Origin: Actinoplanes solisilvae | GTDB lineage: Bacteria > Actinomycetota > Actinomycetes > Mycobacteriales > Micromonosporaceae | NCBI RefSeq assembly: GCF_003999975.1 | Contig: NZ_RJAC01000039.1 | Location: forward strand, 1-49,360 | Direction: 5' to 3' | Length of the DNA: 49,360 nucleotides | Part shown: positions 1-8,890 of the stretch, piece after piece | Position numbering within the stretch: the stretch's first letter is position 1 | How the letters are laid out: the number at the start of each line of letters is the position of its first letter | Position numbers and translations under genes: made by a program | The notes under the pieces: model-generated | Told to the model about the DNA's origin: nothing | The model's database searches: none | Seen by the model: only the letters and a program-made list of their open reading frames with translations

Positions 1-1
1 A

Positions 2-88
2 CCACCCAAAATCCCCACCCCCGGATGGCTCCAAGCCCAACTCCTCACCCACCTCAAAGTCGACCCCACCCGACCCCGCTGGCTATAA
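2..88 (+). CDS. C-terminal end of an unidentified protein (partial)
   Basis: An open frame enters from the left edge and stops with TAA at 86-88. It encodes about 28 residues ending in DPTRPRWL. I do not recognise the family; a transposase tail is possible, since IS pieces occur elsewhere in the window, but nothing here proves it. Its stop overlaps the stop of the convergent antiporter gene (83-85), so the two genes share their last bases. Confidence 0.35.
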   Translation, partial: PPKIPTPGWLQAQLLTHLKVDPTRPRWL

Positions 89-2119
89 CGGCAGTCCAAC
101 ACCATGTGCGAAGTCCAGGTCTAGTGCGCCGGACGAGCCGGCATGGGCTGTCGTCGTGCGGGCGGCCTGCTCGACGGCGGTGATGACCTCGTCGAGGGTG
201 CCGTCGAGGCGGGTGCTGTTGAGGAAGAACGTGGGGGTGCCCTCGGCGCCGCTGTCGCGGGCGCTGAGGATGTCCTCGTCGACCCGGGCGGCTACCGCGG
301 CGGTGTTCAGGTCGGTGACGAAGCGGGGCACGTCGAGCCCGGCCTGACGGGCCAGCTCGGTCAGCGCCTCGTCGTCGAGAGCGTCGGCGGTGATCAGGCG
401 TTCGTGCATCGGCCAGAACCTGCCCTGAACGGCGGCGGCCTCGGCGGCTTCGGCGGCGCGCCGGGCGTACGGGTGGGCCTCTTCGATGGGCAGGTTGCGC
501 CAGACGTAGCGGATGCTCTGCGGGTTGCGGGCGAGCAGCTCAGCCAGGGCCGGGGCGGCGTCGCGGCAGAACGGGCATTCGTAGTCGCCGAACTGAACCA
601 GCTCCACCTTCGCGCCGGGTGGCCCCTGCACGTGTTCGTCGGGCGCTTCGGCCGCGGGCACCAGCACGGTCGTCTCGCCGCTGCTCGTACGCCGGCCCGG
701 CAGGTGGAACAACAGCCAGCCCAGCCCGGTCGCCGCCACCGCCGCGGCCAGGATGCCGACCTTGGCCTCGTTACGGGTCTGCTCGTCGGTCAATGCCAGC
801 TCGGCGACGAACAGCGACACCGTGAAGCCAATGCCTGCTACAGCTCCGACGGACAGCACCTGGGGCAGGGCGACCCCGGCGGGCAGGCGGCCGAGCCCGG
901 TGCGCACCATGAACGCCGACGCGCCCCAGATGCCCAGCGTCTTGCCCGCCACCAGACCGGCGAAGACACCGAGTGTCACCGGGGAGGTCACCGCGCGGGA
1001 CAGCAGTTCCGGGCTGAGCGGGACGCCGGCGTTGGCCAGGGCGAAGAGCGGGACGATGACGAAGCTGGTCCACGGGCGTAGCAGATACTGCAGCCGGTCA
1101 TTCGCCGACACCGCACCCTGCGCCGCAATGGCCAGCGTGCGGGCCGCCTCCGGACCGGGCTCACGCCGCAGCTTACGCAGGATCCGGTCGAGCCGGTCAA
1201 GGTCGGCGGTACGTGCCAGGAACGCCGGGGTGAGCAGCCCGAACGCCACGCCGACGATGGTCGGATGGAGCCCGGACTCGTAGGTGGCAACCCACAGGGC
1301 AATCCCGACGACCAGGTACGGCGTGGCCCGCCACACCCCGGCGGCGCGCAGAGTCAGCGCGACGCCGAGCAGGGCTGCGGCGATCAGCAGCGGGAGCAGG
1401 TGCACGGCGTCGGTGTAGACGACGGCGATCACCAGGATCGCGCCGATGTCGTCGACCACCGCGAGGGTGAGCAGGAAGACCCGGACGTTGGCCGGGCAGC
1501 GTGGCCCGACCAGGGCCAGCACGCCGAGCGCGAACGCGATGTCGGTGGCCATCGCCATGCCCCACGCCGACTGCGCGGACGTGCCAGCGGTGACGGTGGC
1601 GAAGATGACCGCGGGCACGACCATGCCGCCGACGGCCGCCACGATCGGCACCAGCGCGGCACGGCGGTCGCGCAGGTCGCCGAAGCTGAACTCGCGGCGG
1701 ATCTCCATGCCCGCGAGCAGGAAGAAGAACACCATCAGGCCGTCGTTGACCCAGTGCCGCAGGTCCTCGGTGATCGCCGCGCCGCCGAACCCCACGGTGA
1801 ACTCGGTGCGCCACACCGTCTCGTAGCCGGCACCGGGCACGTTCGCCCAGATCAGCGCCAGTATGGTCGCGGCCAGCAGAACCGCGGCACCACGGGTCTC
1901 GGTGGCCAGCACCGTCCGGATACGCCGATCGAGGCGCAGGGTGCGGTCGGTGCGGGGAAGTTGCCCGCCCTCGGAGATGCGGCGCACCACCGCGGCCACA
2001 CTCAGCGTCATCACCGGCTCAGGACTGTTCGCATCGGCAGGCGTCGGGACCTCTGCTTGACTGGCATGCGGACTCTTCCGGGGTCGGCGGACAGACGCCG
2101 ACCAGGCTTCCCGGGACAC
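83..2119 (-). CDS. nhaA: NhaA Na+/H+ antiporter fused to a DsbA-like thioredoxin domain
   Basis: Residues about 70-480 are an NhaA-type membrane antiporter that would exchange cytoplasmic Na+ for external H+. The family hallmarks are present: TDIAFALGVLALVG at about 192-205 and the ion-binding Asp pair in LAVVDD (D223/D224). Residues about 500-660 form a thioredoxin-like (DsbA/Thioredoxin_4) domain with CPFC at 515-518 and the cis-proline motif GTPTFF near 627-632. NhaA alone is about 390 residues, so 678 reflects the fusion. The GTG at 2119 lacks a clear ribosome site; ATG 2011 (residue 37, MTLSV) may be the true start. The C-terminal domain probably acts in redox sensing or thiol chemistry, but the side of the membrane it faces cannot be read directly. 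Such fusions occur in other actinobacteria. Confidence 0.92.
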   Translation of the reverse strand: MSREAWSASVRRPRKSPHASQAEVPTPADANSPEPVMTLSVAAVVRRISEGGQLPRTDRTLRLDRRIRTVLATETRGAAVLLAATILALIWANVPGAGYETVWRTEFTVGFGGAAITEDLRHWVNDGLMVFFFLLAGMEIRREFSFGDLRDRRAALVPIVAAVGGMVVPAVIFATVTAGTSAQSAWGMAMATDIAFALGVLALVGPRCPANVRVFLLTLAVVDDIGAILVIAVVYTDAVHLLPLLIAAALLGVALTLRAAGVWRATPYLVVGIALWVATYESGLHPTIVGVAFGLLTPAFLARTADLDRLDRILRKLRREPGPEAARTLAIAAQGAVSANDRLQYLLRPWTSFVIVPLFALANAGVPLSPELLSRAVTSPVTLGVFAGLVAGKTLGIWGASAFMVRTGLGRLPAGVALPQVLSVGAVAGIGFTVSLFVAELALTDEQTRNEAKVGILAAAVAATGLGWLLFHLPGRRTSSGETTVLVPAAEAPDEHVQGPPGAKVELVQFGDYECPFCRDAAPALAELLARNPQSIRYVWRNLPIEEAHPYARRAAEAAEAAAVQGRFWPMHERLITADALDDEALTELARQAGLDVPRFVTDLNTAAVAARVDEDILSARDSGAEGTPTFFLNSTRLDGTLDEVITAVEQAARTTTAHAGSSGALDLDFAHGVGLPL

Positions 2120-2177
2120 CGAAATCAGCGTATGGCATCAACGCGCCGGAACCACCGCAAGCCGGCCGTAAGCAGCG

Positions 2178-3783
2178 TCACGACCGCTGATCCCGGCGCT
2201 GGTATCCGGCGAGGCCCCCGGCCGTCAACGCCACGGCCGTGCCGAGCATCACCGCGGATGCCACCAGGTCAGCCTTCTGGAGGGGCACCGGCGCGAGGTG
2301 GGCGAACGGCGAGGCGGCGCGCACCCACCCCGGCGCGCCGATGGTCTCGGCGATGACGAGCAGCAGAAACCCTCCAGTGGCCGGCAGGCCGCCGGCGAGG
2401 CCCGCCCAGCGCGGCGCCCACCCGGCGGCGAACACCGCCGCGCCCAGGCTGAGCAGCACGATCGGCAGAACGTTACCGGCACCGCGCAGCGCCGCACGCA
2501 CGGGCAATTCGCCGCCCGTGGCCGTGACCCCGGCCCAGGTGAGAAGGCCCGCGCCGGTGACGAGCAGGGCTGCCGCGCCGCCGGTCACGGCGATCTCCGC
2601 ACCGATCAGCCGGGTGCGGCTCGTCGGCCGGCTCGACAGCAGGGTCAAACGCCCGTCCGTCTCGGCGGCGAGGAAGGCGCCGATCCGGACGGTGGCGAAC
2701 CCGGCCACAGGCAGGGCGAGGATGGCGAACAGCGTCGCGACGAACCCGGCGATGCTGCCCAGCCCGGCGAATCCGGCCTCGTCCGCCGCACCGGCAAGCG
2801 CCGGGTTTTCGCGCAGGAACCCGGTCACCGACACCGCCGTCAGCCCGATCAGCAGATAATAGGCGCCGAGCCCGATGGTCCAGCCGGTCAGCGGCCTCAG
2901 CACACGGCGTACGGCGAAGGTCTCGACGCTTGTCAGCAAGCGCAACCGTGGACGGCGCCCGGGCGGCGGCGCGACCAGACCGTCGCGGGCATCGCGGCGG
3001 CCGGCCGCGACCAGCGAGACCGCCACCACGACAACGACCGCCGCCGCCGCCAGCGCCACCAACGGCAGAGCGCGATCTTCGATGTACGGGCCGCTGAGCG
3101 TGAGCAGGCCGAACGGTGAAAGCCAGTGCAGCCAGCCCGAGTGCGCTGACACCGTCACCGACCATCCGGGCCAGCAGGCCCGCGCCCAGCACGGCCAGGG
3201 CGGCGCCGGTCGCAGCGGACCGTGCCGGGAAGACCTGGGCGGTGAGCGTCGCGACGGCCACGAAGAACATCCCGAGCAACGCCGTGCCGGCGCCATGAAC
3301 CACCGCTCCGGCCGTCCCGGTTCCGCAAAGCAGCAGCGCAATCGTCACGCCGGCTCCGGTGATCGCCGCCACGAGCATCACCGCGACGACGTGCCGGACC
3401 AGGGCGGCCCGCAACGGGACGCGGCCGGCCAGCATCAGCTCCCACCGGCCCGCCTCCTCCTCACCCCGGGTGATCCTCGTCGTCGCGAGGATCGACCAGA
3501 CCGCCAGAAGCACGGCGGTGACGGTTCCGACCCGCCACACCGTGAATCCGCCGGCGGTGTCCAGGCCGACCGGTGCACCGAACAGCGTGCGGACGGCCGG
3601 GTTCGCGGCCAGCGCGGCCAAGCTGCCGGCCGCGGCCGGATCCGACATCACATGACCGTAGGTCGCGGCCACCAACGCGGTCATGCCGCCGGCGAGGACT
3701 GCCACGGCGACACCGCCCCGCCGGACCTGCCGGATCGCCAGCCACGACACCGCCCGCCCGGTTGCCAGCGTGCCGGCGCTCAC
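2178..3783 (-). pseudogene. ABC exporter permease, frameshifted
   Basis: A large polytopic membrane protein of the actinobacterial ABC-2/antibiotic-exporter permease type. The first frame (3783 to about 3140) starts MSAGTLATGRAVSW and holds the motif EEEAGRWELMLAGR. The second frame (about 3140 to 2178) continues with GWLHWLSPFGLL and ends YQRRDQRS. The two join if one base of the CCC run at 3136-3138 (GGG on the coding strand) is removed, giving a natural SALGWLHWLSP. The repaired product would be about 534 residues with some 12 membrane segments. Its start overlaps the stop of the upstream ATPase fragment (ATGA), the usual coupling in these operons. The break could be a sequence error or real inactivation. 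Confidence 0.8.
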
Positions 3784-4094
3784 CGGGACGACGCCGACCC
3801 GTAGTAGTCCAGGAAGATCTCCTCCAGGCTCGGCTCCCGCACAGCCAGGGCGGTGACCTCCACGCCGGCACCGGCCAGGGCTCGCAGGGCCGGCGCGGGC
3901 GACCCGGTCAGAGTGAACCGCAATCGGCCATCACCGACCGGCTCGACCCCCTCGACACCTGGAACCGCACCCAGATCGGGTGCGCCGCCGGTGTAGGAGA
4001 TCGTCACCTCTGACCGGTGCAGCGACCGCAGCTCGGTGATCGCCGCGACCTCGACGAGCCGGCCGGCCCGCAGAATCCCCACCCGATCGCACAC
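3780..4094 (-). pseudogene. ABC exporter ATPase, C-terminal third only
   Basis: Starting at CDRVGILRAGRL, the frame encodes the last ~100 residues of a DrrA-type ABC ATPase. This is the region after Walker B, ending with the family's C-terminal domain (EPSLEEIFLDYYG). Walker A, the signature motif and Walker B are absent. The complete paralogue at 34987-35901 shows what is missing. Sequence before GTG 4094 no longer resembles an ATPase and runs straight into the opposite-strand permease remnant. The gene has therefore lost its 5' two thirds, probably by a deletion with its endpoint near 4095. It overlaps the downstream permease by four bases. Confidence 0.8.
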
Positions 4095-4096
4095 CG

Positions 4097-5660
4097 ATCC
4101 TGTTGAGTTTCATGCTGCGCCGCGAACGGGCGACCTTGCCGTGGTGGCTGCTGGGTGTGACGCTGCTCCTGCTCGTCCAGTCCACCCAGAGCCAGAACCT
4201 TTACGGCACCGCGGAGGACCTCGTCAATCTGCGGCAGACCATCGGCGCGAACACCGCCGTGATCGCGATGAGCGGGCCCCCGCAGCTGCTCGAGTCCATC
4301 GGTGGGGAGATCGTCTTCGAGATCTTCGCGTTCCTGGCCATCGTGGTCGCGCTGATGAACATGTTCCTCGTCGGCCGGCAGACCCGCGCCGACGAGGAGA
4401 CCGGCCGCGCCGAACTGCTCCGCTCCGCGCGGGTGGGCCGCCGCGCCCCGCTGGCTGCCGCGCTCGCGCTGGCCGGCCTGGCCGACCTCACCGCCGGCAC
4501 ACTGGTCTTCGCGGTGGCCGCCGGCACCGGTCTGCCGCTCGACGGTTCGGTGCTGCTCGGCGCCGCCGTCGCCGCTGTCGGGTTCACCTTCGCGGCCCTC
4601 ACCGCGGTCGCCGCGCAGATCTTCGAGAACATCCGTGCCGTTTACGGCGCTGTCGCATCCGTGCTCGGCGCCGCATACGCGTTACGCGCCGCCGGCGACA
4701 CCGGCAACGACGTCCTGTCGTGGCTCTCCCCGATCGGGTGGGGACAACGCACCTACCCGTACGCCGGGGACCGCTGGTGGCCTCTGCTGGTCCCGTTGGC
4801 CGCGACCGTCCTGCTGGCCGCCCTCGCTATGGTGCTGCTGGACCGCCGCGACTTCGGCCTCGGGCTCATCCCGTCACGTCCTGGACGTCCCGTGGCCTCC
4901 CGTGCGCTCGGCAACCCCTTCGGGCTCGCCTGGCGCCTGCAACGCGGCGCGCTTATCGGCTGGGTGGCTGGGCTGGCCCTGCTCGGCGCGGCCTACGGGT
5001 CGATCGGCAACACCATCGAGCAATACGTCGCCGACAACCCTCAGATCGCCGATCTCCTGCCGGGCGGCGCGCAACGCATCATCGACGCCTATCTGGGCCC
5101 TCACCGTGAGCGTGTCGGCGCTGATCGCGGCCGCCTACGGGGTCACCAGCGTGCTGCGGGTGCGCGCCGAAGAGACATCCGGCCGAGCCGAACCTGTCCT
5201 CGCCACCGCGACCAGCCGCCTCAGCTGGCTGGCCGGACATCTCAGCGTCGCCCTGACCGGCACCGCCCTCACGCTGCTGGCCATCGGCGGCGGGGAAGGC
5301 CTCGCGTACGCGCTGACGATCTCCGACCTCGGTGAGGTGCCCCGGCTCATCGGGGTCGCCCTCGCCTACCTGCCCGCCGTCTGGCTGATCCTGGCCGTCG
5401 CGGTGCTGGCCGTCGGCTGGCTCCCCCGGTCCGCGTCCGTGGTCGCCTGGATCGCAGTCGCCTACTGCGCCGTCGTCACCCTCTTCGCCGACTCGTTCGG
5501 TCTGCCCGGATGGACACAGAGCGCGTCCCCCTTCGCCCACACCCCGCAAGTTCCGCTGGAAACGCTCACCACCACCCCGCTGCTCCTCCTCGGCGCAGCC
5601 ACCCTGGTCTTGCTCACCACCGGCTACCTCGGGCTGCGCCGCCGCGACGTCGGATACTGA
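4097..5660 (+). pseudogene. Second ABC exporter permease, 5'-clipped and frameshifted
   Basis: Membrane protein of the same exporter family as the genes at 2178-3783 and 35898-37559. It begins inside the first conserved block (LLSFMLRRERATLPWW); about ten N-terminal residues and any start with a ribosome site are gone. The motif DEETGRAELLRSARVGRRA and the block LSWLSPIGWGQRTYPYAGDRWWP are clear. Frame changes at the GGG run 5095-5097; removing one G restores YLALTVSVSALIAAAYGV and continuity to the end (GLRRRDVGY). No ATPase gene lies upstream on this strand. Instead the 5' edge abuts the opposite-strand ATPase fragment, so this system cannot be intact even if the frameshift is an error. Confidence 0.8.
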
Positions 5661-5704
5661 GCTCGATGAAATCGCCGGTCGTCATGAACGAGGACGGCCG
5701 GCTC

Positions 5705-6922
5705 TCAACGTCGGGCGCCTCGGCGCCCGCGGCGGAGAACCCCGTGCCATGCCGGCGTCTCCGCCTGGTCGTCGAAGGCCCGGGCAACCACCACGTCGGT
5801 CGATGAATGAAGCAGGATCGACAGCACGATGGTGAGCGCGACCAGATGAAAGATCTCGTCCGCCGCGATGATGCCGGACTCGAGCACCAGGAGTCCGTAC
5901 ACCACGGAGGCGAAGCCTTTCGGGCCGAACCACATCGCCGCGGCTTGTTCCCGAAGATCGAAACCCGATCGCAGGAACGACAACCACAGCGCCAGCGGCC
6001 GAGCCAGGAAAATCGCGAGTACGGCGAAGATCCAACCCTGCCACGAAATCTCCCGGAGGAACTGCGGCGAGATCAACGCCCCGAAGACCAGCAGGGCCGC
6101 GAGTTTGAACAGCTCGGCGATGTTCTCACCGAAGTGCTCGAAGGCGGCCCGCTGCCGGGGGCCGAAGGTGGCCACCGTGATTCCCGCCGAGAACGCGGCC
6201 AGGAACAGGTTGGCGTGCGTGACCTGCGCGACCGCGAGCACGAGCAGCCCGATCGCCAGGCCGTTGAGCGGCTCGTAGGCCGGTGAGGCGGAGAAGAAGC
6301 GACTGCGTTCGAGCAAGATCGCGACGACGGGGATCAGCACGCCGACGACGATGCCGAGCGACACCTCAAGCCCGAGTTCCCCCAGATGAAGATCGTCAGA
6401 GCCGGCCGCCACGGCGAGGAACACGATGACGAACGGCAGGGCGAGGCCGTCGTTCACGCCGGACTCGACGTTGAGGAGATGACGCAGCCGGGCCGGAACC
6501 TTGTCGTTACCGACCAGCGCGGAGGCGAAGACCGGGTCGGTCGGGGCGAGGATCGCTCCGATGAGCAGCGACTCCGCCCAGCCCAGCCCCACGACGAAAT
6601 GGGCGAGCCCGGCGGTGACCAGCAGGGTGAGCGGAAGGCCCCAGCCCAGCGCCCGGCCGGGCAGCCGCCAGGCGGAACGCAGGTCTGCCCAGCCGACCCG
6701 CATACCGTCGGTGAACAGAACGGCGAACAGCGCCAGCTCGGCGAGCGTGCTCACGATCGACGAGTCGGCGCTCACCTCGAGCACGTCGGTGACACCGGGG
6801 CCGAGCAGGAAGCCGGCCGCGAGAAACAGCACGGCGGTCGACAGGATGGTCCGCTTCGCCAGGGCGGACACCAGCACACCGAGGAGCAGGACAGCAGCGA
6901 AGGTCAGCAGTAGCACGGGCAC
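5705..6922 (-). CDS. NhaP-type (CPA1) cation/proton antiporter
   Basis: A 405-residue polytopic protein of the monovalent cation:proton antiporter-1 family, predicted to exchange Na+ or K+ for H+ at the cell membrane. The family core is visible: LAPTDPVFASALV with the TDP motif at about 128-130, and ESGVNDGLALPF at 153-164 with the conserved Asn-Asp. About 11-12 hydrophobic segments span the protein, and the tail is short and basic. A fragment of a close copy (residues about 181-276) lies at 28482-28762. The upstream region is shared with the divergent BON/SPW gene and carries a GTCA direct repeat (7015-7029). The exact ion specificity cannot be read from sequence. Confidence 0.9.
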   Translation of the reverse strand: MPVLLLTFAAVLLLGVLVSALAKRTILSTAVLFLAAGFLLGPGVTDVLEVSADSSIVSTLAELALFAVLFTDGMRVGWADLRSAWRLPGRALGWGLPLTLLVTAGLAHFVVGLGWAESLLIGAILAPTDPVFASALVGNDKVPARLRHLLNVESGVNDGLALPFVIVFLAVAAGSDDLHLGELGLEVSLGIVVGVLIPVVAILLERSRFFSASPAYEPLNGLAIGLLVLAVAQVTHANLFLAAFSAGITVATFGPRQRAAFEHFGENIAELFKLAALLVFGALISPQFLREISWQGWIFAVLAIFLARPLALWLSFLRSGFDLREQAAAMWFGPKGFASVVYGLLVLESGIIAADEIFHLVALTIVLSILLHSSTDVVVARAFDDQAETPAWHGVLRRGRRGARR

Positions 6923-7014
6923 TCCGGTTCACAGGATCGATCCAACGACTGCCGACCAGACTTCCCGGCGCACCAGCATTCACCCTAGCGGTTCGCCTTT
7001 ACGCGTTCGCGCCC

Positions 7015-7029
7015 GTCATGAAGGCGTCA
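7015..7029 (+). promoter_or_regulatory. GTCA-N7-GTCA direct repeat (candidate response-regulator site)
   Basis: GTCATGAAGGCGTCA: two GTCA half-sites exactly 11 bp apart, ending 84 bp before the GTG at 7113 and 93 bp from the divergent NhaP start. It matches the element found upstream of several small stress-type genes in this window. Between it and the gene a small hairpin (GCCGCC/GGCGGC, 7045-7062) is also visible. Confidence 0.55.
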
Positions 7030-7112
7030 CATCGTCGCGGCACAGCCGCCAACAACGGCGGCCAGGATCAAGGCGACCGAGGAGCCCTCAGCGACCAAGA
7101 CGGAGTGAGATC

Positions 7113-7898
7113 GTGTGGCCCATTCCCTTCGACGACGCGTGGCCTGGTCGGCGAGGACTGCCGACGTCTGGTCCCGACCTGCGGCTGGCCCGCCAGGTGA
7201 TGGAGCGGATCATCCAGGATTCCCGGCTCGACGGAGAGGACATCAGCGTCGAGGTGCAGAACCGCGTCGTGAACCTGTTCGGTACCGTCACCTCCCTCCA
7301 TGCCAGGGTCATCGCCGCGGACCTCGCCCGTTCGACGCCGGGAGTGACCGACATCTGCAATCGGCTCACGCTCGCCCGCTCCGCCGATGTCCCGGCCGTG
7401 ACGGAAGACCTGCGACCGGACCCGTTCGACAGCTTGGTCGCCCGTTGGGAGGACGAGCCGGTACACCCAGGGTCCACCCACCGGGACCGATCGGCCATGT
7501 GGAAGCTTCTGACGGCTCATCCCGAGCCCGGCACGAGACGCCGGCTCACCACCGATCTGATTTGCACGCCCAGTGCCTTCGTCGCCCTGGCCGGGCTGTG
7601 GACCATGTTGACGCCGCTGGTCGTCGAGGGCCTGCCCGCCTATGCGGGCTGGAACGGCGCGGCGACTGGCCTGGCCGTGACCGCCCTCGGGGCGCTCCGC
7701 GTGCTCGCGCCCCGCCGTACCGCGCCGCTGAGTCTGGTGATCGTGACGCTCGGCGGTTGGCTGGTCGCCGCACCCTTCGCCTGGGGCGTGGCTCACTTGA
7801 TGTCCTATGCGTGGAACAGCATCCTCGTCGGCACACTCGTCATCCTTTTCGCCGGAGTGGACGCGGCCGCCGTGATACTCGCCAGAGTCCGGCGTTGA
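7113..7898 (+). CDS. BON-domain protein with SPW-type membrane C-terminus
   Basis: The 261-residue product has two parts. Residues about 20-95 resemble a BON domain, a small fold linked to membrane or lipid association and stress (VEVQNRVVNLFGTVTS, then TPGVTDICNRLTL). Residues about 140-255 contain four hydrophobic segments with the SPW-repeat pattern (TPSAFVALAGLWTMLTPL, GWNGAATGLAV, YAWNSILVGTLVILFAG). The GTG start was chosen because GGAG sits 7 bases before it; the frame extends further upstream but only as the shadow of the NhaP gene. It is divergent from nhaP, with a GTCA repeat between. Function is unknown; a role in envelope or salt stress is inferred from domains and neighbours. Confidence 0.75.
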   Translation: MWPIPFDDAWPGRRGLPTSGPDLRLARQVMERIIQDSRLDGEDISVEVQNRVVNLFGTVTSLHARVIAADLARSTPGVTDICNRLTLARSADVPAVTEDLRPDPFDSLVARWEDEPVHPGSTHRDRSAMWKLLTAHPEPGTRRRLTTDLICTPSAFVALAGLWTMLTPLVVEGLPAYAGWNGAATGLAVTALGALRVLAPRRTAPLSLVIVTLGGWLVAAPFAWGVAHLMSYAWNSILVGTLVILFAGVDAAAVILARVRR

Positions 7899-7916
7899 CG
7901 CCCGGCCCACCCGCGG

Positions 7917-8342
7917 TCAGGTCAACAGAATGCGGTCGAGCAGGCCGTCGAGGGTGATCGCGCCGGTCATCACCCTGTGCTCGTCGACGACCGCGACCAG
8001 CGGCGTTGCCGACCGCGCCATCACTGCGGCAACTTCCAGCAGGGTCGCTCGCGGGCTCACGGCGGGCAGTTCCCGGCGGTCGCGGGGCAGCAGGTCGGCG
8101 ACCGTGCGATCGCCGATGCCTTTCAGGATGACGTCGGCGGCGGCCTCGTCGATCACTCGTGCCAGGGCCGGGTCGTCCAGGCAGTACGACGGCATCGCCA
8201 TCCGCAGCACCTGGGTGCCGACGAGCACGGTGACCGGCCGCCCCTTGCCGTCGACCACGATCAAGCCGGGCAGGTCCTGACCGGCCAGCACCCGCGCGGC
8301 CTCCCGGGCGGGCATGTCCTCGGTGACGGTGATCATCGGCAC
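7917..8342 (-). CDS. CBS-pair domain protein
   Basis: A 141-residue stand-alone pair of CBS domains, with no other domain attached. The first CBS motif covers about 5-55 (EAARVLAGQDLPGLIVVDGK) and the second about 90-138 (TLLEVAAVMARSATPLVAVV). CBS pairs usually bind adenine nucleotides and regulate transporters or enzymes. Small free-standing versions are common in actinobacterial stress and dormancy clusters. It converges on the BON/SPW gene with an 18-bp gap. The partner is unknown; nearby antiporters are possible targets but this is only proximity. Confidence 0.85.
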   Translation of the reverse strand: MPMITVTEDMPAREAARVLAGQDLPGLIVVDGKGRPVTVLVGTQVLRMAMPSYCLDDPALARVIDEAAADVILKGIGDRTVADLLPRDRRELPAVSPRATLLEVAAVMARSATPLVAVVDEHRVMTGAITLDGLLDRILLT

Positions 8343-8421
8343 CGCGACGTCAGCGGCTCACACACCAGCCTCCCCTGTTGACCAGGCCAGCCTATGTCAT
8401 CGGCAACGCCACGCGCCCACC

Positions 8422-8721
8422 TCACTCCCGCTCGACCCGGCTCTCCTGCGCCAACCGGCGATATCCGGCCCCGATCAGCGCCGCGAACCCGAACAGCGGC
8501 ATGAACTCCCATGGTCTCGGCGTCTCGGCGGCGTGCCCCACGTACAGCACGAACGCGAGCGTAGCGAACACGGTCACGGCGATCTTCGCCATCCAGTCCG
8601 AGCACAGCGCCGACACCACGCCCACCGTGAGGGCGATCAGCAAGGCGCGCCTTACCGGCTCCGGTGTCAGCACCATGACGGCCCAGCCGGTGACGATGAC
8701 CACGCTGGCCCCGCACCGCAC
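8422..8721 (-). CDS. Small membrane protein, unknown function
   Basis: The frame encodes 99 residues with three or so hydrophobic stretches (VVIVTGWAVMVL, ALLIALTVGVVSAL, IAVTVFATLAFVLYVGHAA) and a charged C-terminus (RRLAQESRVERE). I do not recognise a family. The start is uncertain: GTG 8721 has no ribosome site, and GTG codons a few residues in are also possible. It lies between the CBS gene and a divergent nhaA, on the same strand as the CBS gene 79 bp upstream of it, so the two might be co-transcribed. Confidence 0.55.
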   Translation of the reverse strand: MRCGASVVIVTGWAVMVLTPEPVRRALLIALTVGVVSALCSDWMAKIAVTVFATLAFVLYVGHAAETPRPWEFMPLFGFAALIGAGYRRLAQESRVERE

Positions 8722-8890
8722 TCACGCAACACGACCACGCTGCGCGGTTCGACGGGATGGCGGGGCAACGCACCTCCTTGGATCGGACATGACCAAGGCG
8801 TATGTCCGTGGGTTCCACTATCGTCGCAGTCAGGTGTGCCGGGAAGTCTGGTCGGCGATTCCGTCAGCGACCCTGCCAAGGAGCTTGCCC

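Noticed and set aside
143..2356. Long plus-strand open frames opposite the NhaA-thioredoxin gene
   Set aside because: They encode Arg/Gly/His-rich sequence with no motif; such antisense frames are expected in very GC-rich coding DNA.
7045..7062. Hairpin GCCGCC/GGCGGC as a transcription terminator
   Set aside because: It lies between a candidate operator and a start codon, has only six stem pairs and no gene ends there.
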